A stretch of 64,000 nucleotides of DNA from Bacteroides oleiciplenus YIT 12058 (GTDB lineage: Bacteria > Bacteroidota > Bacteroidia > Bacteroidales > Bacteroidaceae). The notes under the pieces were generated by a model that worked only from the letters and a program-made list of their open reading frames with translations, was not told where the DNA came from and did no database searches. Below are positions 52,639 to 62,542 of this stretch, piece by piece. Position 1 is the stretch's first letter. Each line of letters opens with the position of its first letter. The stretch lies in contig NZ_JH992940.1 in NCBI RefSeq assembly GCF_000315485.1, forward strand, positions 1,357,194-1,421,193, given 5' to 3'. The position numbers and the translations under genes are program-made.

Positions 52639-52929
52639 ATGAACGATAAGATAAAGATAAACCTACAGATGGCAGGCTCCACCTATCCCCTCACCATATT
52701 GCGTGAAGAGGAAGAAATGGTGAGAGAAGCCGCCAAACAGGTGGATATACGGCTCAATGCGTATCGAGAACATTACCAGAATGTGACTCCTGAGAAGATT
52801 ATAGCCATGGTGGCCTATCAATTTGCCTTGGAGAACCTGAAAATGAAAAACCGAAACGATACTCGCCCGTATGCCGACAAAATAGAAGAACTGACAGAGG
52901 TGTTGGAAACATACTTTAAAGGACTGTAA
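52639..52929 (+). CDS. zapA: Cell division protein ZapA
   Basis: The 96-residue protein has the ZapA signature: [32 protein letters not shown] and a C-terminal coiled coil. It stabilises FtsZ rings. It follows the coiled-coil gene in one operon. Confidence 0.96.
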   Translation: MNDKIKINLQMAGSTYPLTILREEEEMVREAAKQVDIRLNAYREHYQNVTPEKIIAMVAYQFALENLKMKNRNDTRPYADKIEELTEVLETYFKGL

Positions 52930-53042
52930 ATGTCCGGAAGCCTTTTCAAAAGCACCAGAGCCAGTTAAAGATAAAGAAAACCCGCGCACTGTGTAAAAGT
53001 GACCTTCAGAGAACGGAGGCGACTTTTCTGCAGTGCGTTTTT
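52930..53042 (+). ncRNA. Candidate 6S RNA (ssrS-like) or long terminator
   Basis: Between zapA and rny lies a segment with a long imperfect hairpin: GCACTG pairs CAGTGC at 52986-52991 and 53031-53036, with an inner stem AAAAGT..ACTTTT and a T-run at 53038. In Bacteroidetes the zapA-rny gap commonly carries a 6S-type RNA (the 6S-Flavo family). The T-run means it also acts as a terminator. The identification rests on position and structure only. Confidence 0.45.
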
Positions 53043-53069
53043 ATTTATATATACTTAAAACAAATTGAA

Positions 53070-54605
53070 ATGACAGTAACAATACTAGTATCCATTGCCT
53101 GTTTCATTATCGGTGGATTTCTGTCGTACATGTTCTTCAAGCACGGCTTGAGGTCCAAATATGACAACATCCTGAAGGAAGCCGAAACCGAAGCGGAAGT
53201 GATTAAGAAGAATAAGCTGCTCGAAGTGAAGGAGAAGTTCTTGAACAAAAAAGCAGACTTGGAAAAAGAAGTAGCCATCCGCAACCAGAAAATTCAGCAA
53301 GCGGAGAACAAGTTGAAACAACGCGAATTGGTGCTGAACCAACGCCAAGAGGAGATACAGCGTAAAAAATCGGAAGCCGAAGCGGTGAAAGAAAACCTGG
53401 AAGCCCAATTGGTTATCATCGACAAGAAAAAGGAAGAATTGGACAAACTGCAACAGCAGGAAATAGAAAAACTGGAAACCATTTCCGGGCTTTCTGCCGA
53501 AGAAGCCAAAGAACGTATGATAGAGTCTTTGAAAGAAGAAGCTAAAACGCAAGCGCAGTCCTTCATCAATGACATCATGGACGATGCCAAGCTGACTGCA
53601 AGCAAGGAAGCAAAACGTATCGTGATACAATCTATCCAGCGTGTGGCTACGGAAACCGCCATCGAAAACTCTGTTACCGTATTCCACATTGAATCGGATG
53701 AAATCAAGGGACGCATCATCGGTCGCGAAGGCCGCAATATCCGTGCGCTGGAAGCAGCTACGGGTGTGGAAATAGTTGTAGATGATACTCCGGAAGCAAT
53801 CGTATTGTCAGCTTTCGACCCGGTTCGCCGTGAAATAGCCCGTCTGGCTTTGCACCAGTTGGTGACTGATGGACGTATCCACCCAGCTCGCATTGAAGAA
53901 GTGGTATCTAAAGTGCGCAAGCAAGTGGAAGAAGAAATTATCGAAACCGGTAAACGTACCACGATTGACCTCGGTATTCATGGTTTGCATCCTGAACTGA
54001 TTCGTATTATCGGTAAGATGAAATATCGCTCTTCTTATGGTCAGAACCTCTTGCAACATGCCCGCGAAACAGCCAACCTCTGCGCTGTGATGGCATCAGA
54101 ACTGGGACTGAATCCGAAGAAAGCAAAACGTGCCGGATTGTTGCATGACATCGGCAAAGTGCCCGATGAAGAACCGGAATTGCCGCACGCACTTTATGGT
54201 ATGAAGCTGGCTGAGAAGTTCAAAGAAAAGCCGGACATCTGCAACGCTATTGGTGCTCACCATGACGAAGTGGAAATGACAAGCCTTCTGGCACCTATCG
54301 TACAGGTATGTGATGCCATCTCAGGTGCACGTCCGGGAGCACGCCGCGAAATCGTTGAAGCTTATATCAAGCGTTTGAATGATCTGGAACAGTTAGCAAT
54401 GGCTTATCCGGGTGTAACGAAGACGTATGCTATCCAGGCAGGTCGTGAGTTACGCGTAATCGTTGGTGCCGACAAGATTGATGACAAGCAGACAGAGAAC
54501 CTTTCAGGTGAAATAGCGAAGAAGATACAGGATGAAATGACGTATCCAGGACAGGTAAAGATTACGGTAATCCGTGAGACACGCGCTGTAAGCTATGCAA
54601 AATAA
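53070..54605 (+). CDS. rny: Ribonuclease Y
   Basis: The 511-residue protein has an N-terminal membrane helix, a long coiled coil (about 20-195), a KH domain ([21 protein letters not shown]) and an HD domain ([19 protein letters not shown]) followed by IQAGRELRV. RNase Y is an endoribonuclease that initiates mRNA decay. Confidence 0.97.
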   Translation: MTVTILVSIACFIIGGFLSYMFFKHGLRSKYDNILKEAETEAEVIKKNKLLEVKEKFLNKKADLEKEVAIRNQKIQQAENKLKQRELVLNQRQEEIQRKKSEAEAVKENLEAQLVIIDKKKEELDKLQQQEIEKLETISGLSAEEAKERMIESLKEEAKTQAQSFINDIMDDAKLTASKEAKRIVIQSIQRVATETAIENSVTVFHIESDEIKGRIIGREGRNIRALEAATGVEIVVDDTPEAIVLSAFDPVRREIARLALHQLVTDGRIHPARIEEVVSKVRKQVEEEIIETGKRTTIDLGIHGLHPELIRIIGKMKYRSSYGQNLLQHARETANLCAVMASELGLNPKKAKRAGLLHDIGKVPDEEPELPHALYGMKLAEKFKEKPDICNAIGAHHDEVEMTSLLAPIVQVCDAISGARPGARREIVEAYIKRLNDLEQLAMAYPGVTKTYAIQAGRELRVIVGADKIDDKQTENLSGEIAKKIQDEMTYPGQVKITVIRETRAVSYAK

Positions 54606-54629
54606 ATTGTAAATTTGAAATAAAGGATA

Positions 54630-54660
54630 AAAGGCGGGGAATTAATCTCCGCCTTTTTTA
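54630..54660 (+). terminator. Rho-independent terminator after rny
   Basis: AAGGCGGGGA pairs with TCTCCGCCTT around ATTAA, with a T-run behind. Confidence 0.85.
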
Positions 54661-54696
54661 TTTCATCATAAAGACACAGAGTTCACAGAGTTTTAA

Positions 54697-54704
54697 TATT
54701 TTTG
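54697..54704 (+). promoter_or_regulatory. -7 box for cutC
   Basis: TATTTTTG, 75 nt before the cutC start. Confidence 0.45.
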
Positions 54705-54779
54705 CAGAAGCTATCTGTTGTTCTGAATGTAGTGTAGCAACAGGCAGACATCATTCTTATTACTTGCATTATAAAAAAT

Positions 54780-55538
54780 ATGAAGCAATATCAATTTGAA
54801 GTTTGTGCCAACTCCGCAGAGAGTTGCCTTGCCGCCCAGGCGGGGGGAGCAAACCGGGTGGAGTTATGCGCCGGAATACCGGAAGGTGGCACTACCCCAT
54901 CCTACGGAGATATCGTCATTGCACGCGAAGTATTGAACAATACTCTGCTACACATCATTATCCGCCCACGTGGCGGAGACTTTCTGTACTCTCCCATTGA
55001 GCAACGCATCATGCTAAAAGATATCAGTAATGCCCGCAGGCTGGGAGCGGACGGATTAGTATTTGGTTGTCTCACCGCTAAAGGCGACGTAGATATGTCG
55101 CTCATGAAGCAACTGATGGAAGCTTCGGAAGGTATATCCGTCACTTTTCATCGCGCTTTTGATGTATGCCGTAATCCGGAGGAAGCATTGGAGCAGATTA
55201 TAGAATTGGGGTGCAACCGTATCCTGACTTCCGGACAACAGTCTACAGCAGAACAAGGCATCCCTTTACTGAAAAAATTGCAGCAACGAGCAGCAGGACG
55301 CATCACTCTACTGGCCGGATGCGGAGTGAACGAAAACAATATTGCCCGTATTGCCGCCGAAACAGGAATCCGTGAATATCACTTTTCAGCAAGAGAGAAT
55401 ATTAAAAGTGGCATGTTACACCGTAACGAGACAGTATCCATGGGAGGAACAGTACATATAGAAGAATACTATCACCCTGTGACCACCGCAAAACGAGTTA
55501 GAAAAACCATTGAAGCATTAATAAACAAAGTGAATTAG
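54780..55538 (+). CDS. cutC: CutC family protein
   Basis: The 252-residue TIM-barrel protein has FEVCANSAESCLAAQAGGAN, ELCAGIPEGGTTPS, VTFHRAFDVC and ILTSGQQSTAEQGI. CutC was named for copper homeostasis; its real enzyme activity is not agreed. Full length. Confidence 0.95.
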   Translation: MKQYQFEVCANSAESCLAAQAGGANRVELCAGIPEGGTTPSYGDIVIAREVLNNTLLHIIIRPRGGDFLYSPIEQRIMLKDISNARRLGADGLVFGCLTAKGDVDMSLMKQLMEASEGISVTFHRAFDVCRNPEEALEQIIELGCNRILTSGQQSTAEQGIPLLKKLQQRAAGRITLLAGCGVNENNIARIAAETGIREYHFSARENIKSGMLHRNETVSMGGTVHIEEYYHPVTTAKRVRKTIEALINKVN

Positions 55539-55619
55539 TAGTTGAATTTTGTTCATTTCTGCAGGTTTTTGAATGAAATGATGATTTACTGAGTATCTCA
55601 ATTAATTAGGCGGACTATC

Positions 55620-55664
55620 TTAACTCCCCTCCTCCAGTTGGAGGAGGGGTGCCCTTTAGGGCGG
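55620..55664. repeat. Hairpin-forming C/G-rich intergenic sequence
   Basis: CCCCTCCTCCAGTTGGAGGAGGGG is a near-perfect palindrome, followed by TGCCCTTTAGGGCGGGG. This is a recurrent intergenic pattern in Bacteroides and leads into copy 2 of the dispersed repeat. Confidence 0.6.
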
Positions 55665-55686
55665 GGTGGTAGGTGAGAAAGAATTC

Positions 55687-55848
55687 CTTAGCCTTGTGAT
55701 TTATAGGTATTTTATTGTTTCACCTAACACCTCCCCCCCGTTGGGGTACTCCTCCTCCCGGGAGGAGGAGAATTGAGATAGTGCTGTTTATCATTTGCCT
55801 CATTACTAATCACTAAACGCTAATCACTAATCACTTTTGTTCATTTCT
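55687..55848. repeat. Dispersed intergenic repeat, copy 2
   Basis: Matches positions 1-194 over its whole length except for about 32 bp missing in the C-rich middle. Like copy 1 it lies downstream of a minus-strand gene, here the transglutaminase-like gene. Confidence 0.85.
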
Positions 55849-55902
55849 GTACTGATTTAAATCAATTGACGAAAAAAGAAGGGAACAAAGTACAGCGCAG
55901 CC

Positions 55903-55939
55903 CCTTGTTCCCTTGTCAACTCGTTCCCTCGTCAACTCC
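55903..55939. repeat. Short dispersed repeat, copy 2 (TTGTCAACT)
   Basis: CCTTGTTCCCTTGTCAACTCG followed by CCTCGTCAACTCC, the same arrangement as 51886-51920. Confidence 0.6.
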
Positions 55940-58618
55940 TTATAATCCTTTCACAGTTTTCATCAACTGCTCACCCAGCCCGATGGTATATCCTTGCGAA
56001 ACAAACACCACGCGGTTGAAGGTATCAGCGATGATAAAGATAGGCAAACTATTCTTATTCCTTAATTTCATGGCTTCGGCTATTTGTTTAGCGATACCGT
56101 CCGTGTCTATACCATACATTATAGTAGAAGGCATACCGGGGAATGATTCTTTAGTAAATCTTCCGGCCTGAGCCTCATCGGGGAAAAGAAACACCATCTT
56201 TCGTCCCCATTTCTCCAAATCCACCTTGTATGCAGCAATGTCCCGCAATGCATGGTTAGTAGGTTCCTGATTGACGCCTAATATGCCGACCACGAAATAA
56301 CCACGTCCGCAAGCCTGCAAAAGACTTTGCTTGGAGGAAGGATTTCCCTTATCCACTATCGGAGTGAAAAGAGACTCGGAATTGAAGTTTCCGATGACTT
56401 GCACCTCATCTTTACTCTCGCGCATCACCAGGTCTATTTTTGTTGTCTTTTGCGGCTCGACGCTAAAGAAAATGACATTGGAGAGCACTGCACCGCTGGC
56501 CAGACGCGTACCGGTGACCAATACGTAGTTTCCGGCATCCAGCGCTGTCCCTTCCTTCAACAAATTGCTCCATGTGGTACCGCTACCCATATCCGCATCA
56601 CCTTCGTCATAAGCGAGCAATTGCAAACGTCCCTGCGGAGTAACTTTAGATATGGTGAAATGGGAATAATATTTTGGATTGTCCAATGACTTGACAGGTT
56701 TGTATCCGGCAACAAGTTTACCTCTTTGCAATCGTGACTCGTCGGACAATGCTTTTTCAAAGTTCACGTCAATGAGACCTGTATCTTCTATCAATTGTAC
56801 TTTACCGGTCACTTCGTCAATACGTGCAGGCATCCCCATACTGCGAGTCATAGCCACAAAGAAAATATCCCTACTGTGAGCATCCGCCACACGTGCTTTC
56901 CACACTCCCGCAGGAGAAATGGCCGGACCGCCCAGATTACAATCCTTCTCCACACGGATATTCTCAGCTACCCACGCAATCAGCTTGGCAGGTTCTTCCA
57001 GATAAATCTGCTCTGTTTCCTGAGAAATCACTTTGTCAAAGAAGGTTTTGTATGGGGTCAGCATCTCATTACTTATACGCGGATTGCGTACATATTTACG
57101 GAAGTTCACAGCACTTGTGCGCACATGAGACAGCATGTTTTCTATCAACACTTCCAGACTAACGTCACGAAGGTCTTTCGCCGAAATCTGTTGCAACAGG
57201 TCGATACCGCCTTTTCTGGAATCCTCGGAACGCAGACGGGTAATGAAGTCCGCAATCACTTTATAATTGCCGCGGGAAGCAGCCAGAATCTTTGCCACTA
57301 CATCTGCATCCAGCTTATACTGCTTTGCCAGACGACGAGCCGAGTCTTCTGACATGAATGTAGCAACGTAGGCATTACGAATGGAGTCTTCATATGCCAG
57401 ACGGCAATTGTTTTCAGCACGCTGTTCGGCAGTAACGGCAGGCAGGTTTGCACTTTCTGCCGGCGGAACGATGTCAAAGTCGATAACACAGTTATCGCCG
57501 GGAGTTTTATCCAACATCACAGTCAACTCATTGTCCTTGCCGAAAGAAAGTTTGGAGAAGCCAAACTTTCCGTCTTTGGATGCCCACACCAGCATGTCTC
57601 CTTTTCCGGCAGTCAGGGCACAGGTTCCTTCAGCATCGGTCTGCTTGGTTGCTACCGTGTAAAATTCCGCATAGTTGTAGAGTTTAAATTCTACCTGCGC
57701 ACCGGAAACGGGATTTCCTTGTCCATCCGTCACTTTTACTTTGGCCTGTGCTATAGGCGCATAATTCTCAATCACATTGATTTCCGTATAGTTGGGGGTG
57801 ACGGACATCACTTCTTCTTTTCCTTCATAACGGCCGAATACCTTTGTGTGCATCAGCATGCCGCGACTGGCAGGAGCATTGAACCAACCAAGATTCAAAA
57901 CCGGTTCCGGCTCACAGGCACCCAAGAAATACCATTTGCCATCCGCCCAGGCCTCCACCCAAGCATGATTATCATCGGTATGCGCCCAACGCGGCGTATA
58001 AACCTGCCGTGCCGGAATACCTACCGAACGAAGGGCGGCTACCAGAAGCGTAGATTCTTCTCCACAACGACCGTAAGCAGTACGCACAGTTGCCAATGGC
58101 GAACTGGTACGGGCGTCGGAAGGCATATAGACTGCTTTTTCATGACACCAATGGTTCACTTCCAGTATAGCATCGTATAGGGAAAGGGACTTCACACGGT
58201 CTTTCAGCTCATCGTAGAACACAACCCGGGCACTGTCCAGATGCTCATTGTTCACCCGTGCCGGAAGCACGAAGTGACGGAACAAATCTTCGGGGATAGT
58301 CTTTCCCCAAGGCATTTCCTCCGTCGTGCGCCGGGAAGCGCGGATATTCATCAGATGAAACTGCCCGGGATAGTCCGTAATATCTGCCAACGGCATATAT
58401 GCATAGAGAAATTCCAAAGCTTCCCGTTCATAGGTGGTCAGCGACTCATCGTCCAATATGGTAAACAATTCCCCTTGCGATAGCATCGTCTGCTTTTGCT
58501 GCAAGTCCTGTTCCATACGGGAACGGTAGGATTCATCAGTTATGAAATGGGATTTTCCACAGGAAGTAAGCAGGCAAAGCAGCCAGCATATTCCGAAAAG
58601 ATGTGTAGCTCGTCTCAT
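55940..58618 (-). CDS. Transglutaminase-like domain lipoprotein
   Basis: The 892-residue protein has a lipoprotein signal (lipobox LLTSC, Cys20). A transglutaminase-like domain at about 150-275 has YGRCGEESTLLVAAL (Cys), HAWVEAW (His) and the following WYFLGACEPE (Asp/Glu). Two Ig-like carboxypeptidase-type domains (NPVSGAQVEF) and a second transglutaminase-like segment (VAMTRSMGMPARIDE) follow. It may cleave or crosslink peptides at the cell surface. It has its own promoter box, 17 nt after the DUF2141 stop side. Confidence 0.92.
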   Translation of the reverse strand: MRRATHLFGICWLLCLLTSCGKSHFITDESYRSRMEQDLQQKQTMLSQGELFTILDDESLTTYEREALEFLYAYMPLADITDYPGQFHLMNIRASRRTTEEMPWGKTIPEDLFRHFVLPARVNNEHLDSARVVFYDELKDRVKSLSLYDAILEVNHWCHEKAVYMPSDARTSSPLATVRTAYGRCGEESTLLVAALRSVGIPARQVYTPRWAHTDDNHAWVEAWADGKWYFLGACEPEPVLNLGWFNAPASRGMLMHTKVFGRYEGKEEVMSVTPNYTEINVIENYAPIAQAKVKVTDGQGNPVSGAQVEFKLYNYAEFYTVATKQTDAEGTCALTAGKGDMLVWASKDGKFGFSKLSFGKDNELTVMLDKTPGDNCVIDFDIVPPAESANLPAVTAEQRAENNCRLAYEDSIRNAYVATFMSEDSARRLAKQYKLDADVVAKILAASRGNYKVIADFITRLRSEDSRKGGIDLLQQISAKDLRDVSLEVLIENMLSHVRTSAVNFRKYVRNPRISNEMLTPYKTFFDKVISQETEQIYLEEPAKLIAWVAENIRVEKDCNLGGPAISPAGVWKARVADAHSRDIFFVAMTRSMGMPARIDEVTGKVQLIEDTGLIDVNFEKALSDESRLQRGKLVAGYKPVKSLDNPKYYSHFTISKVTPQGRLQLLAYDEGDADMGSGTTWSNLLKEGTALDAGNYVLVTGTRLASGAVLSNVIFFSVEPQKTTKIDLVMRESKDEVQVIGNFNSESLFTPIVDKGNPSSKQSLLQACGRGYFVVGILGVNQEPTNHALRDIAAYKVDLEKWGRKMVFLFPDEAQAGRFTKESFPGMPSTIMYGIDTDGIAKQIAEAMKLRNKNSLPIFIIADTFNRVVFVSQGYTIGLGEQLMKTVKGL

Positions 58619-58645
58619 AATACTTATATATTAAGGTGTGAGCTA

Positions 58646-58653
58646 CAAAGTTA
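58646..58653 (-). promoter_or_regulatory. -7 box for the transglutaminase gene
   Basis: TAACTTTG on the minus strand, 27 nt before the start at 58618. Confidence 0.55.
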
Positions 58654-58670
58654 AAGAATTATCCGGAAAC

Positions 58671-59090
58671 TCACTTTAAATTTACCACTAAAGTGGTATC
58701 TGCAGAAAAGGTGAAACTGCATTTCTCGAAAGGCGGCGGGCCCATGACCCCTTCGGCATCGTTACTGAAACCGAATTTCTCGGTGGGTATGCCGAAAGCG
58801 GCGGTATCCAGTTTACTGTTCCCGTTCTCATCCTGATACATGGAGAAAGCATAGGTGCCTGTGGGAAGGCCCTTGCAGGGAACGGACATCACCTTATCCT
58901 TTACCTCGACCACAAACCCAGCAAGCGGTTTCTTCATGAATGTTTCCGGAGAATTGTAAATAGCAACATAAAGTTTCCCGGTTACTTTTTCGATACCACG
59001 CACTTCCAGAGTAAGATTCTGTGCTGACAGACTTTGAGCAACAAATGCCAAAACGCAAACGAAACTAATAATAAATGCTTTCATGTTCAT
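58671..59090 (-). CDS. DUF2141 domain secreted protein
   Basis: The 139-residue protein has a signal peptide (ending LSAQN) and the DUF2141 pattern VRGIEKVTGKLYVAIYNS and MYQDENGNSKLDTAAFGIP. It follows the TonB receptor gene by 28 nt, and so is likely transported or assembled with it. Second such gene in the window. Confidence 0.92.
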   Translation of the reverse strand: MNMKAFIISFVCVLAFVAQSLSAQNLTLEVRGIEKVTGKLYVAIYNSPETFMKKPLAGFVVEVKDKVMSVPCKGLPTGTYAFSMYQDENGNSKLDTAAFGIPTEKFGFSNDAEGVMGPPPFEKCSFTFSADTTLVVNLK

Positions 59091-59118
59091 TGTTTTTTAA
59101 AGAGTTAATTTATTGAAT

Positions 59119-61059
59119 TTAGAAATTAGATACATCATAAGCCGCTTTCTTGCCTATCGTGATAAATACGCCGATGTAGAAGAAATGGTCATTGGACGCC
59201 AATATCGCCTTATTATCCACCTTGCCGAATTCATTTTTCCGGCAAAGGATATTCGTGGCAGAAGCATGGATGATAACTTTCTTACTCGGCAAGAAAGTCA
59301 GCCCTAGATCAAGGCTGTTATAAGGCTTCACTTCATCGTTCATCAGCCCCGGCAAACCGGGATTATGGTAAGGACGGCCGCTACTGAAACGGTTCGTCAG
59401 CCCGACAATCGTTCCTATGCGGGGAATGGAATATTTCAGAACTACAGATGCATTATGACGGGTGGCATATTGCGGAGTAGTCAATTCCGTGTACTCCTGA
59501 AACTTTCTTTTGGAGATATTATAGGTATAAGAAAGCTGGTATTCCAGGTTCTTCACCAACACACGGTCATTGAAAAACAAATCGAACCCCTTGCTATGAC
59601 CGTATCCATCGGATGTTACGCTCTCTGCTTGATTCATATTTCCTTTCTCTATCAATGCCAGGTGGCCGTATTTCTTATAATAAACTTCCGCTTTATAAAA
59701 ACGCCCCTCACTCCCGAATTGAGCACCTAAGTTATACTGGATACACGCCTCCGATTTCAGATTCTTACTTTGAGCCAATAATCTATTTATCGGTAATTGC
59801 GTATATCTCCCTGCCGTAGCAGAAAACACCACATCACCCAAATAGTAATTGACGGACAAGCGGGGAGAGAAATTCATCCGCCGGTTCAATGAAGTATATT
59901 CCGTCCGGAAAGAAAGTTCCGCTTTCAGTTGCTCTATGGGATAGTAGGTGGCAGAAAGGAAAGCTGCGCTGACGGTAGGACTCATCTCATTGCGGCTATC
60001 CACTGTACCCGTTTCTTGCATCTGATACTGATAATGGTTTTCATATCGGCGAATAAAACTCTCCAATCCCATATCCAGACGAAAAGCCGGAGTAAGGCGC
60101 TTGAAAACTTTCGTCTTTATGTGAAGTTCCTGCTGGCGTTCCATCCAGTCATCACCGGTAAGCGATACATTCCCTATTTTCTGTTCAAAGAAACCGTATG
60201 CCACTCCGGCAAACCAATTCCAGCCCTTAGGAGTGCTCTTGCGAAAAGTAGTATTGACATAGAAATTATTCTCACCCAAATCAAATAATCTTCGTTCCTG
60301 CCCCTCATAATTGGAGAAGTCTGTCCGGTCATAACCAAAGTAGATTTTAAAGAGTGTCGCATCGTCCGGATGATAACGAAACTGAGCTGAACCTGTCATC
60401 AGACGGTAAGGATCTTCAAAGTCCATTCGCCCCGAATAAATGTGGTCATATACACACAAATCCTGATAATCCAGATTCACGGAAAGGGAACCTTTATCGA
60501 AAGCCCGCGTGCCTCCACCCCCAACCCCCACCGTAGAAGCATTGATGCCCAACTTATTCACCGGACTTTTATCCTTCGTCTCCAAAGGGAGCACAGCCGA
60601 AAGCGCCTCTCCATATTCCAAAGGAGCACCGCCCGATTCCAGATTGACACCACTGAACATAAAAGTTGAATAACGACCACGTGCGGGTGAATTTATTCCC
60701 GTAGCAGTATAAGGATTCAGGACGTGCATCCCGTCAATATAGGTTTGCGCTTCGTCACTACTTCCGCCACGCACCAGCAATCTGCCGCTTTCACCTTGTA
60801 TTTGTGTACCGGGTAACGTTTGCAATGCATGGTATAAATCTCCGTTCGCACCTCCCACCGTTACCAGTTCCACAGGGTGCATGTCGCTCCAACGACTGTT
60901 AGCCACCGGTGTTCTTTTCCCTTTGACCACTACTTCCTTCAAATCTACACTATCATTGTATATTTGCAGAAATACAGTATCCGTCACCGCCGTTTGTGCT
61001 TCTGAATGCTGTGTCATCAGCAATGCACCCATACCTAAAAGTAAAATCAATCTTTTCAT
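59119..61059 (-). CDS. TonB-dependent outer-membrane receptor
   Basis: The 646-residue protein has a signal peptide (MKRLILLLGMGALLMTQHSE) and a plug domain with TPVANSRWSDM, LQTLPGTQIQGESGRLLVRG and YIDGMHVLNPY. The remainder is a beta-barrel pattern with alternating hydrophobic residues. There is no carboxypeptidase-like N-terminal domain and no SusD partner, so it is a stand-alone receptor. It lies upstream of the DUF2141 gene on the same strand. Confidence 0.94.
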   Translation of the reverse strand: MKRLILLLGMGALLMTQHSEAQTAVTDTVFLQIYNDSVDLKEVVVKGKRTPVANSRWSDMHPVELVTVGGANGDLYHALQTLPGTQIQGESGRLLVRGGSSDEAQTYIDGMHVLNPYTATGINSPARGRYSTFMFSGVNLESGGAPLEYGEALSAVLPLETKDKSPVNKLGINASTVGVGGGGTRAFDKGSLSVNLDYQDLCVYDHIYSGRMDFEDPYRLMTGSAQFRYHPDDATLFKIYFGYDRTDFSNYEGQERRLFDLGENNFYVNTTFRKSTPKGWNWFAGVAYGFFEQKIGNVSLTGDDWMERQQELHIKTKVFKRLTPAFRLDMGLESFIRRYENHYQYQMQETGTVDSRNEMSPTVSAAFLSATYYPIEQLKAELSFRTEYTSLNRRMNFSPRLSVNYYLGDVVFSATAGRYTQLPINRLLAQSKNLKSEACIQYNLGAQFGSEGRFYKAEVYYKKYGHLALIEKGNMNQAESVTSDGYGHSKGFDLFFNDRVLVKNLEYQLSYTYNISKRKFQEYTELTTPQYATRHNASVVLKYSIPRIGTIVGLTNRFSSGRPYHNPGLPGLMNDEVKPYNSLDLGLTFLPSKKVIIHASATNILCRKNEFGKVDNKAILASNDHFFYIGVFITIGKKAAYDVSNF

Positions 61060-61088
61060 TTATCTATGTTCTTTACGATTTCCGTCAG

Positions 61089-61096
61089 CAAACATA
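61089..61096 (-). promoter_or_regulatory. -7 box for the TonB receptor operon
   Basis: TATGTTTG on the minus strand, 29 nt before the start. Confidence 0.55.
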
Positions 61097-61207
61097 GACC
61101 AAGATTCCGGAGCAAAAAAATATCCGGGACAAACAGCCCGGATATGTGACAAACAGCGCTCCATCTGTGACGAATGGCTGTTTCTATCCCTTTTCTGTGA
61201 CGAATGA

Positions 61208-62137
61208 CTACCCTTCCAAAGTGCCTTCTATCAACGTTTTTACCTCTTTTGAGTAAGCTCTGGAAACAGGAACTTCATCCTTACACCCATCCAAACGTAA
61301 ACGGTATCCCTGTGAATTTCCATCCACTTTCACTACTGTACTTACATTCACCAGAAACGCCCGGTGGCAACGGACAATAAACGGACAAGCCGCCACTGCT
61401 TCTTCCGCCTGTTTCATTGTAGCGCGCAGCAACCTCTGCTGTATTTTGTTCTCAACACGATAGATAATACGCACATAGTTTCCCTCCGCTTCCACATACA
61501 ACAGCGCATCGGCGGGTATCTCCAGCATCTCTTTAGTTCCACCGGAAAAGACCAGATGCGCAGGTTTCTCCGTCACCGGACAGCAGACATCATCTTCCTC
61601 CTCAGCTTCCGCTTCTCTCTTTTCTTTCCGAAGACTTATCTTTTTAGAAAGGATGAAGTTCATCTCCGTGGCTTCTTTCAGGTTGCGAGCCAGTTGCAGA
61701 TTACGGTTCCACATCAAGAAGAACGCAATAGGGAAAGGAGCAAGAATACCTACCCAGATTACACTGATAAGAAAACCTCTCCAACTCAGTAGATTCCCTC
61801 CGAACCACCAGGCCGTATAAAACCAGTTACCTATTGCAATCAGCATGCAGGCTCCCAACGTTCCCAGCAGCTCCTTCCCTAATGTCCAATGCTGCTCATC
61901 ATAGTATCGGGGGAATGTAGCCGGAAGCATATACACAAATACGCTCAACGCCATTGAGGAAACTATGCCATACCCCAATAGTACCCAAAACTTATGGCTC
62001 TCCATCATAGAGATACCGAAAGGCTGCAATAGAAAAAGAATAATGAATACGATAAAAGAGGGGATTACCACCGCCTTCCATCGTTTCACCAATACCGGAT
62101 AAGGAGTATGCAAAAGTGTCAACAACTTATTTATCAT
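61208..62137 (-). CDS. LytTR-family transcriptional regulator with membrane domain
   Basis: The 309-residue protein has about four N-terminal membrane helices (residues 20-140) and a C-terminal LytTR DNA-binding domain (about 205-305) with YVEAEGNYVRIIYRV and FIVRCHRAFLVNVSTV. Most such proteins are linked to membrane signals. A 29-bp palindrome overlaps its promoter. It is transcribed toward the TonB receptor, and might control that locus. Confidence 0.93.
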   Translation of the reverse strand: MINKLLTLLHTPYPVLVKRWKAVVIPSFIVFIILFLLQPFGISMMESHKFWVLLGYGIVSSMALSVFVYMLPATFPRYYDEQHWTLGKELLGTLGACMLIAIGNWFYTAWWFGGNLLSWRGFLISVIWVGILAPFPIAFFLMWNRNLQLARNLKEATEMNFILSKKISLRKEKREAEAEEEDDVCCPVTEKPAHLVFSGGTKEMLEIPADALLYVEAEGNYVRIIYRVENKIQQRLLRATMKQAEEAVAACPFIVRCHRAFLVNVSTVVKVDGNSQGYRLRLDGCKDEVPVSRAYSKEVKTLIEGTLEG

Positions 62138-62175
62138 CGTAGTTTCCTGTTTATAACTTCCATTTCATATAAGAT

Positions 62176-62204
62176 ATTACAAAGATATGCAATATCTTTG
62201 TAAT
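62176..62204. promoter_or_regulatory. Palindrome with promoter boxes on both strands, upstream of the LytTR gene
   Basis: ATTACAAAGATAT and its exact complement flank GCA. Each arm contains TATCTTTG, one box for each strand. The minus-strand box (62180-62187) lies 42 nt before the LytTR start. Suggests an operator, possibly autoregulatory. Confidence 0.7.
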
Positions 62205-62295
62205 ATACAGATGGCAAAACCATGCTTTTTAAGAGATAATTGAAGAAAAAGTGCACATTTTTATGTTATAGAACATATTTCTCATGAACATTTCG

Positions 62296-62303
62296 TATCT
62301 TTG
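62296..62303 (+). promoter_or_regulatory. -7 box for the 46-residue gene
   Basis: TATCTTTG, 73 nt before the ATG at 62377. Confidence 0.6.
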
Positions 62304-62376
62304 CAGCGTTAATAAGATAAAGAAAAAGATGTAAAACCCGCTTTCCGAAACGCGGAAGGCACAAAACAAGACGATT

Positions 62377-62517
62377 ATGAAAAAGAATGCAAATGAAATT
62401 TTTATGTTACAGTACCGTATTAAGCGTTATCAAGCAATGGGAAACGGTGCAATGTGCCAGACTTTGAATGGCAAACTTCAGAAACTGCTTGCAAAGCAAG
62501 CTAACATTACCATGTAA
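62377..62517 (+). CDS. Small basic protein (46 aa)
   Basis: The frame encodes MKKNANEIFMLQYRIKRYQA, then MGNGAMCQTLNGKLQKLL and a tail ending KQANITM. It is basic and helical with one Cys. It has its own promoter box and a strong terminator, which is good evidence for a real gene. I do not recognise a family. Its codon use fits the surroundings. Confidence 0.7.
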   Translation: MKKNANEIFMLQYRIKRYQAMGNGAMCQTLNGKLQKLLAKQANITM

Positions 62518-62542
62518 ACAACACCTTTAAATAAAATGAATG

